Source: Dysosmobacter segnis (GTDB taxonomy: Bacteria; Bacillota; Clostridia; Oscillospirales; Oscillospiraceae). From it: a stretch of DNA of 64,000 bases. The notes under the pieces are model-generated. The model was not told the DNA's origin, made no database searches, and saw nothing but the letters and a program-made list of their open reading frames with translations. Positions 9,302 to 16,605 of this stretch are shown here, piece after piece. Where the stretch lies: assembly GCF_014297285.1 (NCBI RefSeq), contig NZ_JACOQI010000006.1:118668-182667 (forward strand), read 5' to 3'. How positions within the stretch are numbered: position 1 is the first letter of the stretch; each line of letters opens with the position of its first letter. A program made the position numbers and the translations under genes.

Positions 9302-9745
9302 TCAGCTCCGATTCCGACGGGCCCGCGCCAAGGCGTCCATGGCGGCGGCCATATCGTCCTCTTCCAGCATCTGGCGTTCCCGCTCCGTCCAGGTGGCGGA
9401 ATCCCAGATCTCGGCAAAGGCGTTCATGCCAACGATTGTGGCGGTTTTTTTCAGGTTTGCGTAATTCCGCAAAGCGGCGGGGATCAGAACGCGGCCCTGA
9501 CCGTCAGGCTCGCACTCCACAGCGTTGGCATACAGCAGCGTCAGCGCCCGGGCCTCGGTGTAGGGCAGCTCGTCCATATCCTCGGACATCTGGTTCCACT
9601 TGGCCTCGGGATAAATGGTCAGGCAGTGCTGGGCGCCGATGGTGATGTAAAACCGGTCTCCCAGTGCCTCCCGCATATTGGAGGGAATCACCAGCCGGCC
9701 CTTGGAGTCAATGGTGTTATTGGACTTGCCCATGAGTCTGGCCAT
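9302..9745 (-). CDS. mraZ: MraZ, transcriptional regulator of the division cluster
   Basis: MraZ is an AbrB-fold DNA-binding protein that autoregulates the division and cell-wall cluster. The 147-residue product contains two SpoVT/AbrB-like half-domains; the DNA-binding signatures are [15 protein letters not shown] near the N-terminus and [16 protein letters not shown] in the second half. The start at 9745 follows AAGGAGGG with 7-nt spacing. An alternative in-frame ATG lies four codons on, at 9733. A promoter and three GTGGGG-type repeats lie immediately upstream, matching the known MraZ operator design, so negative autoregulation is likely. Confidence 0.95.
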   Translation of the reverse strand: MARLMGKSNNTIDSKGRLVIPSNMREALGDRFYITIGAQHCLTIYPEAKWNQMSEDMDELPYTEARALTLLYANAVECEPDGQGRVLIPAALRNYANLKKTATIVGMNAFAEIWDSATWTERERQMLEEDDMAAAMDALARARRNRS

Positions 9746-9797
9746 AGCGGTGCCCTCCTTCCCTACTTTTTGGGTTTTCGTGGTCCAATGTGGCACT

Positions 9798-9827
9798 GTT
9801 ATCCACATCTTCCCCACTTTTCCCCAC
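9798..9827 (-). promoter_or_regulatory. MraZ operator (three 10-bp repeats)
   Basis: On the minus strand three consecutive 10-bp units read GTGGGGAAAA, GTGGGGAAGA and TGTGGATAAC. MraZ is known to bind direct repeats with a TGGGG core at 10-bp spacing. They lie just downstream of the -10 box and so overlap the predicted start of transcription. The third unit is degenerate. Confidence 0.8.
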
Positions 9828-9838
9828 CACACACCCTG

Positions 9839-9867
9839 AGTATAAGCGATTTCAAGGGGGATTGCAA
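9839..9867 (-). promoter_or_regulatory. Sigma-A promoter of mraZ and the division cluster
   Basis: On the minus strand there is a -35 TTGCAA (9862-9867), a 17-bp spacer and a -10 TATACT (9839-9844). The predicted start falls near 9832, at the edge of the MraZ repeats. Confidence 0.75.
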
Positions 9868-9981
9868 GTATTTTTTTCCGACGCAAACCCTTGAAAACAG
9901 GCCACTTTTTGCCAAAAGTCAGGAATAATTCACCGTTTTCAAACAATTGTTCCATCGTCGCCGATTGGTTTACGTAAAATC

Positions 9982-10023
9982 AAAAAGAATGACAACACAA
10001 TATCTTGTGTTGTCATTCTTTTT
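9982..10023 (-). terminator. Strong terminator after the rsmD-coaD operon
   Basis: A perfect 19-bp inverted repeat (AAAAAGAATGACAACACAA and its complement) surrounds a 4-nt TATC loop, with T-runs on both strands. It ends the minus-strand operon that finishes at 10214. The 470 bases between the mraZ start and 10214 otherwise hold the mraZ promoter and operator and an AT-rich stretch with no gene. Confidence 0.8.
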
Positions 10024-10213
10024 CAGAACGCAAGTTGCGCTAAATATAGAGTTTTTGAAAAAGTTGCAGGTTCTTTTTCGTCATTTTTAACGAATTTTCC
10101 CGCAAAACCCCTTTTTTACGGCAGACAGTCTCCGTTATGGTCAACCATCTTTTCCACACCGACTATACTTGTTCCTATGTGTTTCGTCCGCTTGCATTGC
10201 GGCGGACAGCACG

Positions 10214-10741
10214 TCAATTTCCTGTCTCTTCCGCAGTCTTTCTTTCTGCCTCCAGCTTTTCCCGCTGTTCCTGAAGCTTGGCGGCGGAAGCGGCCCGGAA
10301 TGCGGACCGGGACTGCTTCACCTCGGTCAGTGCGGCCTGTACAGCCTCCTCCGTCCGGGCCAGAGCGTCCTCTGCGTACTCATTTGCCACCTGACAGAGC
10401 TGGCGGGAGCGATCCTCCGCGTCGGCGATGATCTTCCGGGCCTTCTCCTTGGCGGCATAGAGCACCTCGCTGTCAGAGATCTTGCTCTTGGCCTCCAGAT
10501 CCGCCTGACGCATCATCCGCTCCACGTCCCGCTTGGCCTCGTCCACAAATTTTTCCCGGGCGGCCAGCAGTTCCTGAGCCCGTTTCAGCTCCACAGGAAG
10601 CTGGTTCCGCAGCTCGTCCAGCAGATCCAGCACCTCGTCCCGGTCCACCATGCTGAGGTTGGGCTTCAGGGCGGGGGACTTGGCGTCCTCGACCCGTTCA
10701 TACAGCATATCAATTAAACGGTTTACATCGTTTTCAGCCAT
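10214..10741 (-). CDS. Coiled-coil protein of unknown function
   Basis: A 175-residue, highly charged protein that is almost entirely predicted coiled coil, with long stretches rich in E, K, R and A (for example LEAKSKISDSEVLYAAKEKA). There is no signal peptide or membrane segment. Its shape recalls DivIVA-like or ATP-synthase subunit E/b-like helical proteins, and similar genes often follow coaD in Clostridia, but no catalytic motif is visible. It is last in the rsmD-coaD operon, 12 nt after coaD, and is followed by a strong terminator. Function not assigned. Confidence 0.75.
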   Translation of the reverse strand: MAENDVNRLIDMLYERVEDAKSPALKPNLSMVDRDEVLDLLDELRNQLPVELKRAQELLAAREKFVDEAKRDVERMMRQADLEAKSKISDSEVLYAAKEKARKIIADAEDRSRQLCQVANEYAEDALARTEEAVQAALTEVKQSRSAFRAASAAKLQEQREKLEAERKTAEETGN

Positions 10742-10753
10742 AACGCATTCTCC

Positions 10754-11239
10754 TTATCGTTGTTCCGTCCAGTCCCGGATCAGGGGCAGGATCGCCTTGG
10801 GCAGGTACTTATCAAGGGGCTGATGATAATGGATCATTTCCCTTGCCACGGTGGAGCTCAAATAGATGTACGCCGGGTCCGCAGGCAGCAGCAGCGTTTC
10901 CAGCCCCGGATGCAGGCCCCGGTTCACCATGGCCTGCTGATATTCCGTGTCGAAATCGCTCTGGGTCCGGATGCCCCGGACAATGGCGGTAGCCTTCCGC
11001 TCCGCGGCGAAATCGGCCAGCAGGCCACCGTACAGCTCCGCCGTTACGTTGGGCAGCTCTAAAACCGCCGCCTCCACCAGCTTCAGCTTTTGCTCCGGGG
11101 TGAACATCTGGCCCCGCTTTTCTGCATTGGGGCTGACGCAGACATACACCTGATCGAAGCAGGCCGCCGTGCGGCGAATAATATCCATGTGTCCCAGCGT
11201 GATGGGGTCAAAGCTGCCGGAACAGACTGCGATCCTCAT
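10754..11239 (-). CDS. coaD: CoaD, phosphopantetheine adenylyltransferase
   Basis: This cytoplasmic enzyme catalyses the penultimate step of coenzyme A synthesis, joining ATP and 4'-phosphopantetheine. The 161-residue product has the usual length. The N-terminal GSFDPITLGHMDIIRR contains the nucleotidyltransferase TxGH motif, and YIYLSSTVAREM near residue 125 is the ISSTxxRE block. Its start codon overlaps the rsmD stop by 4 nt, indicating translational coupling; this gene pair is common in Firmicutes. Confidence 0.96.
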   Translation of the reverse strand: MRIAVCSGSFDPITLGHMDIIRRTAACFDQVYVCVSPNAEKRGQMFTPEQKLKLVEAAVLELPNVTAELYGGLLADFAAERKATAIVRGIRTQSDFDTEYQQAMVNRGLHPGLETLLLPADPAYIYLSSTVAREMIHYHQPLDKYLPKAILPLIRDWTEQR

Positions 11240-11799
11240 ACCTGCGCCCCCTCGTCTCCGTCCCGGTGATAGATGGTGACGGCGATCTTGCCGTACCGGT
11301 AGGTCCGGCCCATGCGGTAGGGTGCGGACAGGGCCGGCAGGGCCTTGTCCACCGGATGCTCCGCGATCATCATGCCGTGAACGTTCAGCAGGTCATGGCG
11401 GGCAATATGGGCGATGGCCGTCTCCAGCAGTTCCGTCTCATAGGGCGGGTCCAGAAAGATCAGGTCATATTTTTCCCGGGCAGCCTTGAGAAATTCCATG
11501 GAATCCCCGGCCACGACCCGGCTCCGGTCCGTCAGATCGCAGAGCTTCAGGTTTTCGCGGGTCAAAGCTGCCGCATCCGGTCGCCGGTCCACAAACACAG
11601 CGGAAGCCGCGCCCCGGCTGAGGCACTCGATGCCCAGCTGGCCGGTGCCGGCAAACAGGTCCAGGACCTTACGGCCCTCAATATCAAATTGCAGAACGTT
11701 GAACAGCCCTTCCTTCACCCGGTCGGTGGTGGGCCGTGTCTCCATCCCCTCTAATTCCTTCAGACGGCGGCCCCTGGCGGAGCCGGTGATGACGCGCAT
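11236..11799 (-). CDS. rsmD: RsmD, 16S rRNA G966 N2-methyltransferase
   Basis: This enzyme methylates N2 of G966 of 16S rRNA in the assembled small subunit. The 187-residue protein has the N-terminal MRVITGSARGRRL block, a SAM-binding VLDLFAGTGQLGIECLSRGA motif and the catalytic FLDPPYE (N-D-P-P-Y/F class). The ATG at 11799 follows GAGGAGG. It is the first gene of a three-gene operon with coaD and a coiled-coil gene. The region upstream is occupied by a composite repeat rather than an obvious promoter. Confidence 0.95.
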   Translation of the reverse strand: MRVITGSARGRRLKELEGMETRPTTDRVKEGLFNVLQFDIEGRKVLDLFAGTGQLGIECLSRGAASAVFVDRRPDAAALTRENLKLCDLTDRSRVVAGDSMEFLKAAREKYDLIFLDPPYETELLETAIAHIARHDLLNVHGMMIAEHPVDKALPALSAPYRMGRTYRYGKIAVTIYHRDGDEGAQV

Positions 11800-11814
11800 G
11801 GTGAGATCCTCCTC

Positions 11815-12185
11815 ATCAGATTCTAACTCAGCGTGTCAAAAAAGTCTTTTCTCCCCGCTGAGCAAGTTTTCAGAACTTTATAAAAGTTCTGAAAACTTAG
11901 GATTTTAATGGCACAGGGAAACAGGCGAAGCGCCGCCGGTGGCGGATCAAGCGAGCCTGTTTCGAGGAAGGCTCCCAATCAGCGGATATGCAGTATCCGC
12001 TGATTGGCTTGAGCCGACGGTGTATCCCTTCTTGGGTTATCTCCGCGCTAAGAGCCGCCTTGCGGCGGTTGCGCTCCGAAACACGCCTGCGGGCGCAGTC
12101 CCGCGCACACCCTTCACCCGCAAGGGGTATGCGGCATCCGTAAAGCGGCGGAGCCGCTAACGGCTGCCCTACCTTACCGTCCCGG
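11815..12185. repeat. Composite structured intergenic repeat (copy 2, longer form)
   Basis: This roughly 370-bp stretch without genes repeats, in reverse orientation, the modules of the 1001-1181 repeat: TCAGCGGGG...CGCTGA, the TTTTCAGAACT/AGTTCTGAAAA hairpin, GCCATTAAAATCC, ACCCAAGAAGGG and AGGGTGTGCGCGGGA. Between them are extra GC-rich hairpin blocks that copy 1 lacks, such as AGCGGATAT/ATATCCGCT. A short open frame at 11939-12160 looks non-coding. From 12186 to 12322 there is only an AT-rich stretch with nothing I recognize. Confidence 0.7.
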
Positions 12186-12322
12186 AGAATTTACCACTTT
12201 ATTGACAGTCTCTGATTCTATCTTTCTCCTTATTTTACGGCAAGAAAGCCGGTATTTCAATAGCTTTTCCGCAAAACCGCCGGAAATCCTCCGATCCGGC
12301 ATCCTGTCGGCCCGGACTCGGC

Positions 12323-12826
12323 TCAGTAGCTGCTGATGTCCAGGCTCTCGTCATCCGAACCCTTTTCGATCTTTCGGATCTCCAGAGTATATTTCATCTC
12401 CGGACTGACGGCGACCTCCACCCGCTCCCCGGTCCGGCGGCCCATGAGGGCCTGTCCCACAGGGGATTCCTTGCTGATGAGTCCCTTTAAGGCGTCCTGC
12501 CGCAGGGTGGTGACAATGCGGACTATCATTTCCTTCTTCATCATCTCGTTATAGACCGTCACGGTGTCGAACAATCCCACGGCATCTGCCGTTTCCTTCA
12601 CCTCGATGACCTTGGCGGTGCGGATCATCCGTTCCAGATAGCGGATGCGGCTGTCATTGCGGTTTTTCGCCTGCTTGGCGCATTTATATTCATAATTCTC
12701 GCTGAGATCCCCGAAGGCGCGGGCGGTCTGGACCTCCTCAATGAGCTGGGGACGCAGTTCCCGGACCCGGTAGTTGATCTCCTCCTGCATTTTCTGAATG
12801 TCCACCGCCGTCAATTCATCATACAT
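12323..12826 (-). CDS. greA: GreA-family transcript cleavage factor
   Basis: Gre factors enter the RNA polymerase secondary channel and stimulate cleavage of backtracked transcripts. The 167-residue protein has an N-terminal coiled coil carrying the acidic tip (FGDLSENYEYKCAKQ, with D and E positioned for metal binding) and a C-terminal FKBP-like domain ending near SPVGQALMGRRTGERVEV. The start at 12826 follows GGAGG; the longer frame to 12943 lacks a ribosome site. The internal KCAKQAKNRNDSRIRYLE differs slightly from typical GreA, so a GreA paralogue is possible. Confidence 0.9.
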   Translation of the reverse strand: MYDELTAVDIQKMQEEINYRVRELRPQLIEEVQTARAFGDLSENYEYKCAKQAKNRNDSRIRYLERMIRTAKVIEVKETADAVGLFDTVTVYNEMMKKEMIVRIVTTLRQDALKGLISKESPVGQALMGRRTGERVEVAVSPEMKYTLEIRKIEKGSDDESLDISSY

Positions 12827-12862
12827 ACAAGGTCCTCCGATCCTGATCAATTCTAATGGGAT

Positions 12863-12892
12863 AGTATAGCACAAGCCGCCGGGCAAAAGCAA
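12863..12892 (-). promoter_or_regulatory. Likely greA promoter
   Basis: On the minus strand a -35 TTGCTT (12887-12892) lies 18 bp from a -10 TATACT (12863-12868), with the greA start about 37 nt further on. The -35 is imperfect. Confidence 0.5.
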
Positions 12893-12893
12893 T

Positions 12894-12923
12894 GCCCCGG
12901 AGCCGTTTTCCCGGCTCCGGGGC
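12894..12923 (-). terminator. Terminator of the ferritin-like gene
   Basis: A GC-rich 11-12-bp stem (GCCCCGGAGCCG type) with a short loop lies 17 nt after the ferritin-like gene's stop, followed on the minus strand by ATTGCTTTTG. It separates that gene from the greA promoter. Confidence 0.65.
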
Positions 12924-12939
12924 GCTTTCCCATTCCTGT

Positions 12940-13554
12940 TCAACAGTTGCCCTGCCGCCCAAGGCTCCGCTCCAGCAGTGCCATGAGCCGCTCCGCATGG
13001 CGGTATTCGTCCTCGCTCAGTTCATTGAGTAGCTTGACAAGGCAGACATCCGTGGTGCCGTCTGCCGTCCGGGCATAGTTCAGGCCGCTGCACGCCTCCT
13101 CATGGTAGCTTCGCCGCAGTTCCTCCGCCCAACGGCCCGGGCAGAACACGCCGCACACCAGATTGGGCCGGTAGGGCTGGCCGGTGATGAGATACCGGGC
13201 CGCCATGAGCCGCCGGGCGTGGCCGTTCTCCTCCTCCGCCATGTCCCGCAAGGTCTGCCTCGCCCACGAGGGTGCCTGCCGGGACAGCGCCAGATAGCGC
13301 CGCCGGTCCTCCAGTTCCTCCTCGATGTATCCCTCCAGCACCGTCAGAAGCTCCATTGCCTCGCTGCCCATGCAGCAGGGGTTCGGCTCCGCGCCGGGAA
13401 GCTGGCTCTCTTGCGCCGGCGGCAGTTCCTCCCTTCGCGGCATTGCTTCCGCCGTGGTTTCCGGATAGGGCTCCAGCCCGGGGCCCACCCGCTGCCAGAG
13501 CCGGTCATGCTGCCGGAAATCGTAGATCTCCGGCTCGTGGAGATTTCGTTCCAT
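12940..13554 (-). CDS. Ferritin-like diiron domain protein
   Basis: A 204-residue protein whose second half is a four-helix ferritin-like domain. Two ExxH pairs typical of diiron ligands are visible, EEENGHARRL and EDEYRHAERL, with further helix glutamates in YIEEELEDRRRY. The first 70 residues are proline-rich and contain a CC pair. The domain resembles rubrerythrin-type peroxidases, but no rubredoxin C-x-x-C pair is present, so an electron partner would be separate. It stands alone, with its own terminator, divergent from the suf operon; a role in oxygen or peroxide protection or metal handling is inference. Confidence 0.65.
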   Translation of the reverse strand: MERNLHEPEIYDFRQHDRLWQRVGPGLEPYPETTAEAMPRREELPPAQESQLPGAEPNPCCMGSEAMELLTVLEGYIEEELEDRRRYLALSRQAPSWARQTLRDMAEEENGHARRLMAARYLITGQPYRPNLVCGVFCPGRWAEELRRSYHEEACSGLNYARTADGTTDVCLVKLLNELSEDEYRHAERLMALLERSLGRQGNC

Positions 13555-13628
13555 GGGCTCCCCCTCCTTTTCCCTCCAGTCTATGCGGACCCGGAAAAAA
13601 AGTGCCGGTTTTACTGAAAAATCCCCCC

Positions 13629-13651
13629 TTACCCTTTGACAGGTAGGGTAA
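13629..13651 (+). promoter_or_regulatory. Inverted repeat around a -35-like TTGACA upstream of suf
   Basis: TTACCCT and AGGGTAA form 7-bp arms around a perfect TTGACA. The best -10 at 17-bp spacing (TAGGGT) is weak; TATAAC lies 22 bp away. The arrangement suggests a regulated promoter for sufC-sufB, perhaps with the arms as an operator, but the regulator is unknown. Confidence 0.35.
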
Positions 13652-13796
13652 AATATGTTAGGGTATAACAGTATGCGGATTTCGGCCGCTTCCGACCGTT
13701 TTCTGTTGCTTTTGCAACCAATATTTCCCCGTATTTTTGGTATACTACATGAGAAAGACAGGAAATTTTTCCTTTCCCCATAAAGGAGGACCTTCC

Positions 13797-14537
13797 ATGC
13801 TGGAATTAAAACATATCAGCTATTCCGTTCGGGAAGCCGATGAGACTCTGGGCATCCTGAAGGACATTTCCCTGACCGTGGACGATCACAAGCTGGTGGT
13901 CTTTACCGGTCCCAACGGCGGCGGCAAGACCACGCTGGCCAAGATCATCATGGGTCTGGTGACACCCACTGAGGGGCAGATTCTCTGGAACGGACAGGAC
14001 GTCACCCACATGACCATTACGGAGCGGGCCAAGCTGGGCATCAGCTACGGCTTCCAGCAGCCCCCCCGCTTCAAGGGCATCACTGTCCGCGACCTGCTGA
14101 CCATCGCCTCCGGCGACGAAAAGCTTTCCAAGGACAAGTGCTGCCAGTACCTCACCAAGGTGGGTCTCTGCGCCAATGACTATCTGGACCGAGAAGTGGA
14201 TGTGTCCCTTTCTGGCGGCGAGGTCAAGCGCATTGAGATCGCCTCCATTCTGGCCCGGAACGCCGACCTGATGATCTTCGACGAGCCGGAGGCAGGCATC
14301 GACCTGTGGTCCTTCGCCCGGCTGACGGAGACCTTCGAGCAGATCCACAGTCAGGGCAGCGCCACCATGATCATCATTTCCCATCAGGAGCGTATTATTT
14401 CCTTGGCGGATGAAGTCATCGTGGTGGGTGACGGCACCCTCCGCCACCGTGGCACTCCGAAGGAGATCCTGCCCCGGATCCTGACCGACACGCTGGGCGG
14501 CTGCCCGGTACTGAACAAGGAGGTACACGCCTTATGA
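13797..14537 (+). CDS. sufC: SufC, Fe-S cluster assembly ATPase
   Basis: This ABC-type ATPase drives the SUF scaffold that builds iron-sulfur clusters. The 246-residue protein has Walker A GPNGGGKTTL, a Q-loop FQQPPRF, the signature LSGGEVKRIEIA and Walker B LMIFDEPEAGIDL; the E-A-G-I-D form is typical of SufC rather than transporters. The start at 13797 follows AAAGGAGGA. It overlaps the next gene by 4 nt. No sufS, sufU or sufD is nearby, so this is a two-gene SufBC arrangement. Confidence 0.93.
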   Translation: MLELKHISYSVREADETLGILKDISLTVDDHKLVVFTGPNGGGKTTLAKIIMGLVTPTEGQILWNGQDVTHMTITERAKLGISYGFQQPPRFKGITVRDLLTIASGDEKLSKDKCCQYLTKVGLCANDYLDREVDVSLSGGEVKRIEIASILARNADLMIFDEPEAGIDLWSFARLTETFEQIHSQGSATMIIISHQERIISLADEVIVVGDGTLRHRGTPKEILPRILTDTLGGCPVLNKEVHAL

Positions 14538-15460
14538 TGGAATCTCAGGTAGATCGGGAGCTGCTGGAAAAAATCGCGGACCTGATCGGCAAGCCGGTAG
14601 GCGCCTTCAACATTCGCAAGGACACCGGCTGCGACGGCCGGCAGTCCACGGAGAACATCCAGATCACCGGCAAGACCGACGGCAAATCCGGCATTGACAT
14701 CCGCATCAAGGATGGGACCAAGGGCGAACAGTGCCACATTCCCGTCATCATCACCAAGCCCGGTATTCAGGAGTTGGTTTATAATGACTTCTACATCGGT
14801 GAAAACTGCGATGTGGACATCGTGGCCGGCTGCGGCATCCACAACTGCGGCGGAGAGGACAGCCGTCATGACGGTATCCACACCTTCTATGTAGGTAAGC
14901 ACTCCCATGTGAAATACACGGAAAAGCACTACGGTGACGGCGACGGCACCGGTGGCCGCATCATGAACCCCCAGACCGTTGTCTATCTGGAAGAGGGCGC
15001 CACCATCCAGATGGAGACCGTCCAGATCCGGGGCATCGACTCCACCAAGCGTGAGACTAAGATCGTCTGCGGCAAGGATGCTGAGGCCGTGGTCACCGAG
15101 CGGCTCATGACCCACGGTGATCAGGTGGCAGAAAGCGACATGGAGATCTCTCTGGATGGGGACGGTGCCCGTGGCCGGGTGATTTCCCGGTCCGTGGCCA
15201 AGGGCACCTCCCGTCAGGTGTTCTATCCCAAGATGGTGGGCAACGCCGCTTGCTTCGGCCATGTGCAGTGTGACTCCATCATCATGGATGATGCCCACAT
15301 TGAGTCCATTCCCGCCATCGTTGCCAACAGCACGGAGGCTCAGCTGATCCACGAAGCCGCCATCGGCAAGATCGCCGGGGACCAGCTTTTGAAGCTGGAG
15401 ACCCTGGGTCTGTCCCCCGAGGAAGCTGAGGAGTGCATCCTGAAGGGCTTCCTGGCCTAA
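14534..15460 (+). CDS. sufB: SufB/SufD-family Fe-S scaffold protein
   Basis: This beta-helix scaffold would receive iron and sulfide and work as a complex with SufC. At 308 residues it is shorter than classical SufB (about 470), matching the minimal SufBC systems of anaerobes. The conserved C-terminal region is visible: HVQCDSIIMDDAHIESIPAI, then AQLIHEAAIGKI. In classical SufB the C-terminal cysteine is a proposed cluster ligand, and C-x-x-x-x in HVQCDS occupies that place here. Further cysteines (AGCGIHNCGG) may bind metal. It may be a homodimeric scaffold without SufD, which is inference. Confidence 0.88.
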   Translation: MMESQVDRELLEKIADLIGKPVGAFNIRKDTGCDGRQSTENIQITGKTDGKSGIDIRIKDGTKGEQCHIPVIITKPGIQELVYNDFYIGENCDVDIVAGCGIHNCGGEDSRHDGIHTFYVGKHSHVKYTEKHYGDGDGTGGRIMNPQTVVYLEEGATIQMETVQIRGIDSTKRETKIVCGKDAEAVVTERLMTHGDQVAESDMEISLDGDGARGRVISRSVAKGTSRQVFYPKMVGNAACFGHVQCDSIIMDDAHIESIPAIVANSTEAQLIHEAAIGKIAGDQLLKLETLGLSPEEAEECILKGFLA

Positions 15461-15479
15461 ACTTCCGATTCAATATACG

Positions 15480-15514
15480 ATCAACGCCCCGCCGGATGGC
15501 GGGGCGTTGATTTT
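15480..15514 (+). terminator. Terminator of the suf operon
   Basis: A perfect 14-bp stem (ATCAACGCCCCGCC) with a GGAT loop is followed by TTTT. It lies 20 nt after the sufB stop and also faces the end of the convergent araC gene. Confidence 0.85.
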
Positions 15515-15558
15515 GTTGGCAATTATCCTCTTTCGGTATACGCAGACAGACGGCGCGC

Positions 15559-16407
15559 TTATCGAAAATTCTTCGGGCTGGTATGGAAGGTGTTCTGAAA
15601 GGCCCGGAGGAAGGTGGAATACTCCGGAAAGCCCGCCTGTTCTGCCGCCTTCATCACCGGAACGCCCTCCCGGATCAGCTCTCCTGCCCGCAGCAGCCGT
15701 TTCTGCACGGTGTACTGGTGGACGGTGTAGCCGGTGATCTCCTTGAACCGGTGCATTAGGTAGTACCGGCTCATGTAAAAACGGGCCGCCAGCGCGTCCA
15801 CGGAGAGGTCTCCCTCCAGATTGGCGGCGATATAGTGGAGGATCTCCTCCATTTTGGGGTCCAGATGGTAGCTGTCCGTCTCTGCCGGAGCGGTATTGGC
15901 CCGGAGGAAGTCCCGGTTTACCTGAATCAAAATCTGTTGGCACAAGGTGTCCGCCATGCGGTGGGCGCCAAACTCCTCGGACCGCAGGGCCTCCTCTAAC
16001 TGCTGGATGGACCGGGCGTAGCCAAGACGCCCCTCCTCCCCGGTCCGCAGAAGGTGGAACCCCTGCTCCCGGCTCTTGTCCAGACAGGCGTCCAGCGGCT
16101 CGCCGGGATCGCTGCGCTGGGCGATCCAGTCCCGCCCCAGCCACAGCACCGCCCGCTCGTAAGGTTCCTCGGCGTGGATGATGGGCCGGTGGATCAGGTT
16201 ATGCTGGATCAGCACGATGTCCCACGGTTTGAGGAAATAGGTGACGCCCTCCACCACGTAGGTCACCTTTCCGCCGAGGAAGATCACCAGCTTATCAAAT
16301 TCATGGTAATGGTAGTCGATTTTCTGGGCCAGAGAATCCTTCAGATGCACCAGGCGGAAGTCCCGGTCCAGATACCCCCGCTTGCCCACCTCGCTGCGAT
16401 CCAGCAT
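15559..16407 (-). CDS. AraC-family transcriptional regulator with cupin sensor domain
   Basis: A 282-residue regulator. Residues 1-140 form an AraC-type cupin that probably senses a small molecule (HYHEFDKLVIFLGGKVTYVV is the beta-barrel core). The C-terminal 100 residues carry two helix-turn-helix motifs, including MSRYYLMHRFKEITGYTVHQ and the second-motif signature AGFPEYSTFLRAFQNTFHTSP. The start at 16407 follows GAGGTGATA. It is a single gene, convergent with suf and divergent from thyA. No target can be named from context. Confidence 0.88.
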   Translation of the reverse strand: MLDRSEVGKRGYLDRDFRLVHLKDSLAQKIDYHYHEFDKLVIFLGGKVTYVVEGVTYFLKPWDIVLIQHNLIHRPIIHAEEPYERAVLWLGRDWIAQRSDPGEPLDACLDKSREQGFHLLRTGEEGRLGYARSIQQLEEALRSEEFGAHRMADTLCQQILIQVNRDFLRANTAPAETDSYHLDPKMEEILHYIAANLEGDLSVDALAARFYMSRYYLMHRFKEITGYTVHQYTVQKRLLRAGELIREGVPVMKAAEQAGFPEYSTFLRAFQNTFHTSPKNFR

Positions 16408-16541
16408 ACTATCACCTCTTTCGTTTATGATCCTATTTTACAGCACTTTTTGCTGTTTTTCAAGGAATAGACGTTATTTCAGCAGGAAAGCTGTGATTGA
16501 TTTTCCGATTTTTTCTATACAACATTCTCTGTGGGAGCATC

Positions 16542-16570
16542 TTGTTTTCCCCTTCATTCTTTGCTATACT
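16542..16570 (+). promoter_or_regulatory. thyA promoter
   Basis: A -35 TTGTTT (16542-16547), 17-bp spacer and -10 TATACT (16565-16570) lie 36 nt before the thyA start codon. Confidence 0.6.
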
Positions 16571-16605
16571 GTGTAGAGTTAATGAGAATTGGGGAGGAAT
16601 GTGTC

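Noticed and set aside
11939..12160. A 73-codon frame in the composite repeat
   Set aside because: It lies entirely within repeat modules, lacks a ribosome site and shows no domain.
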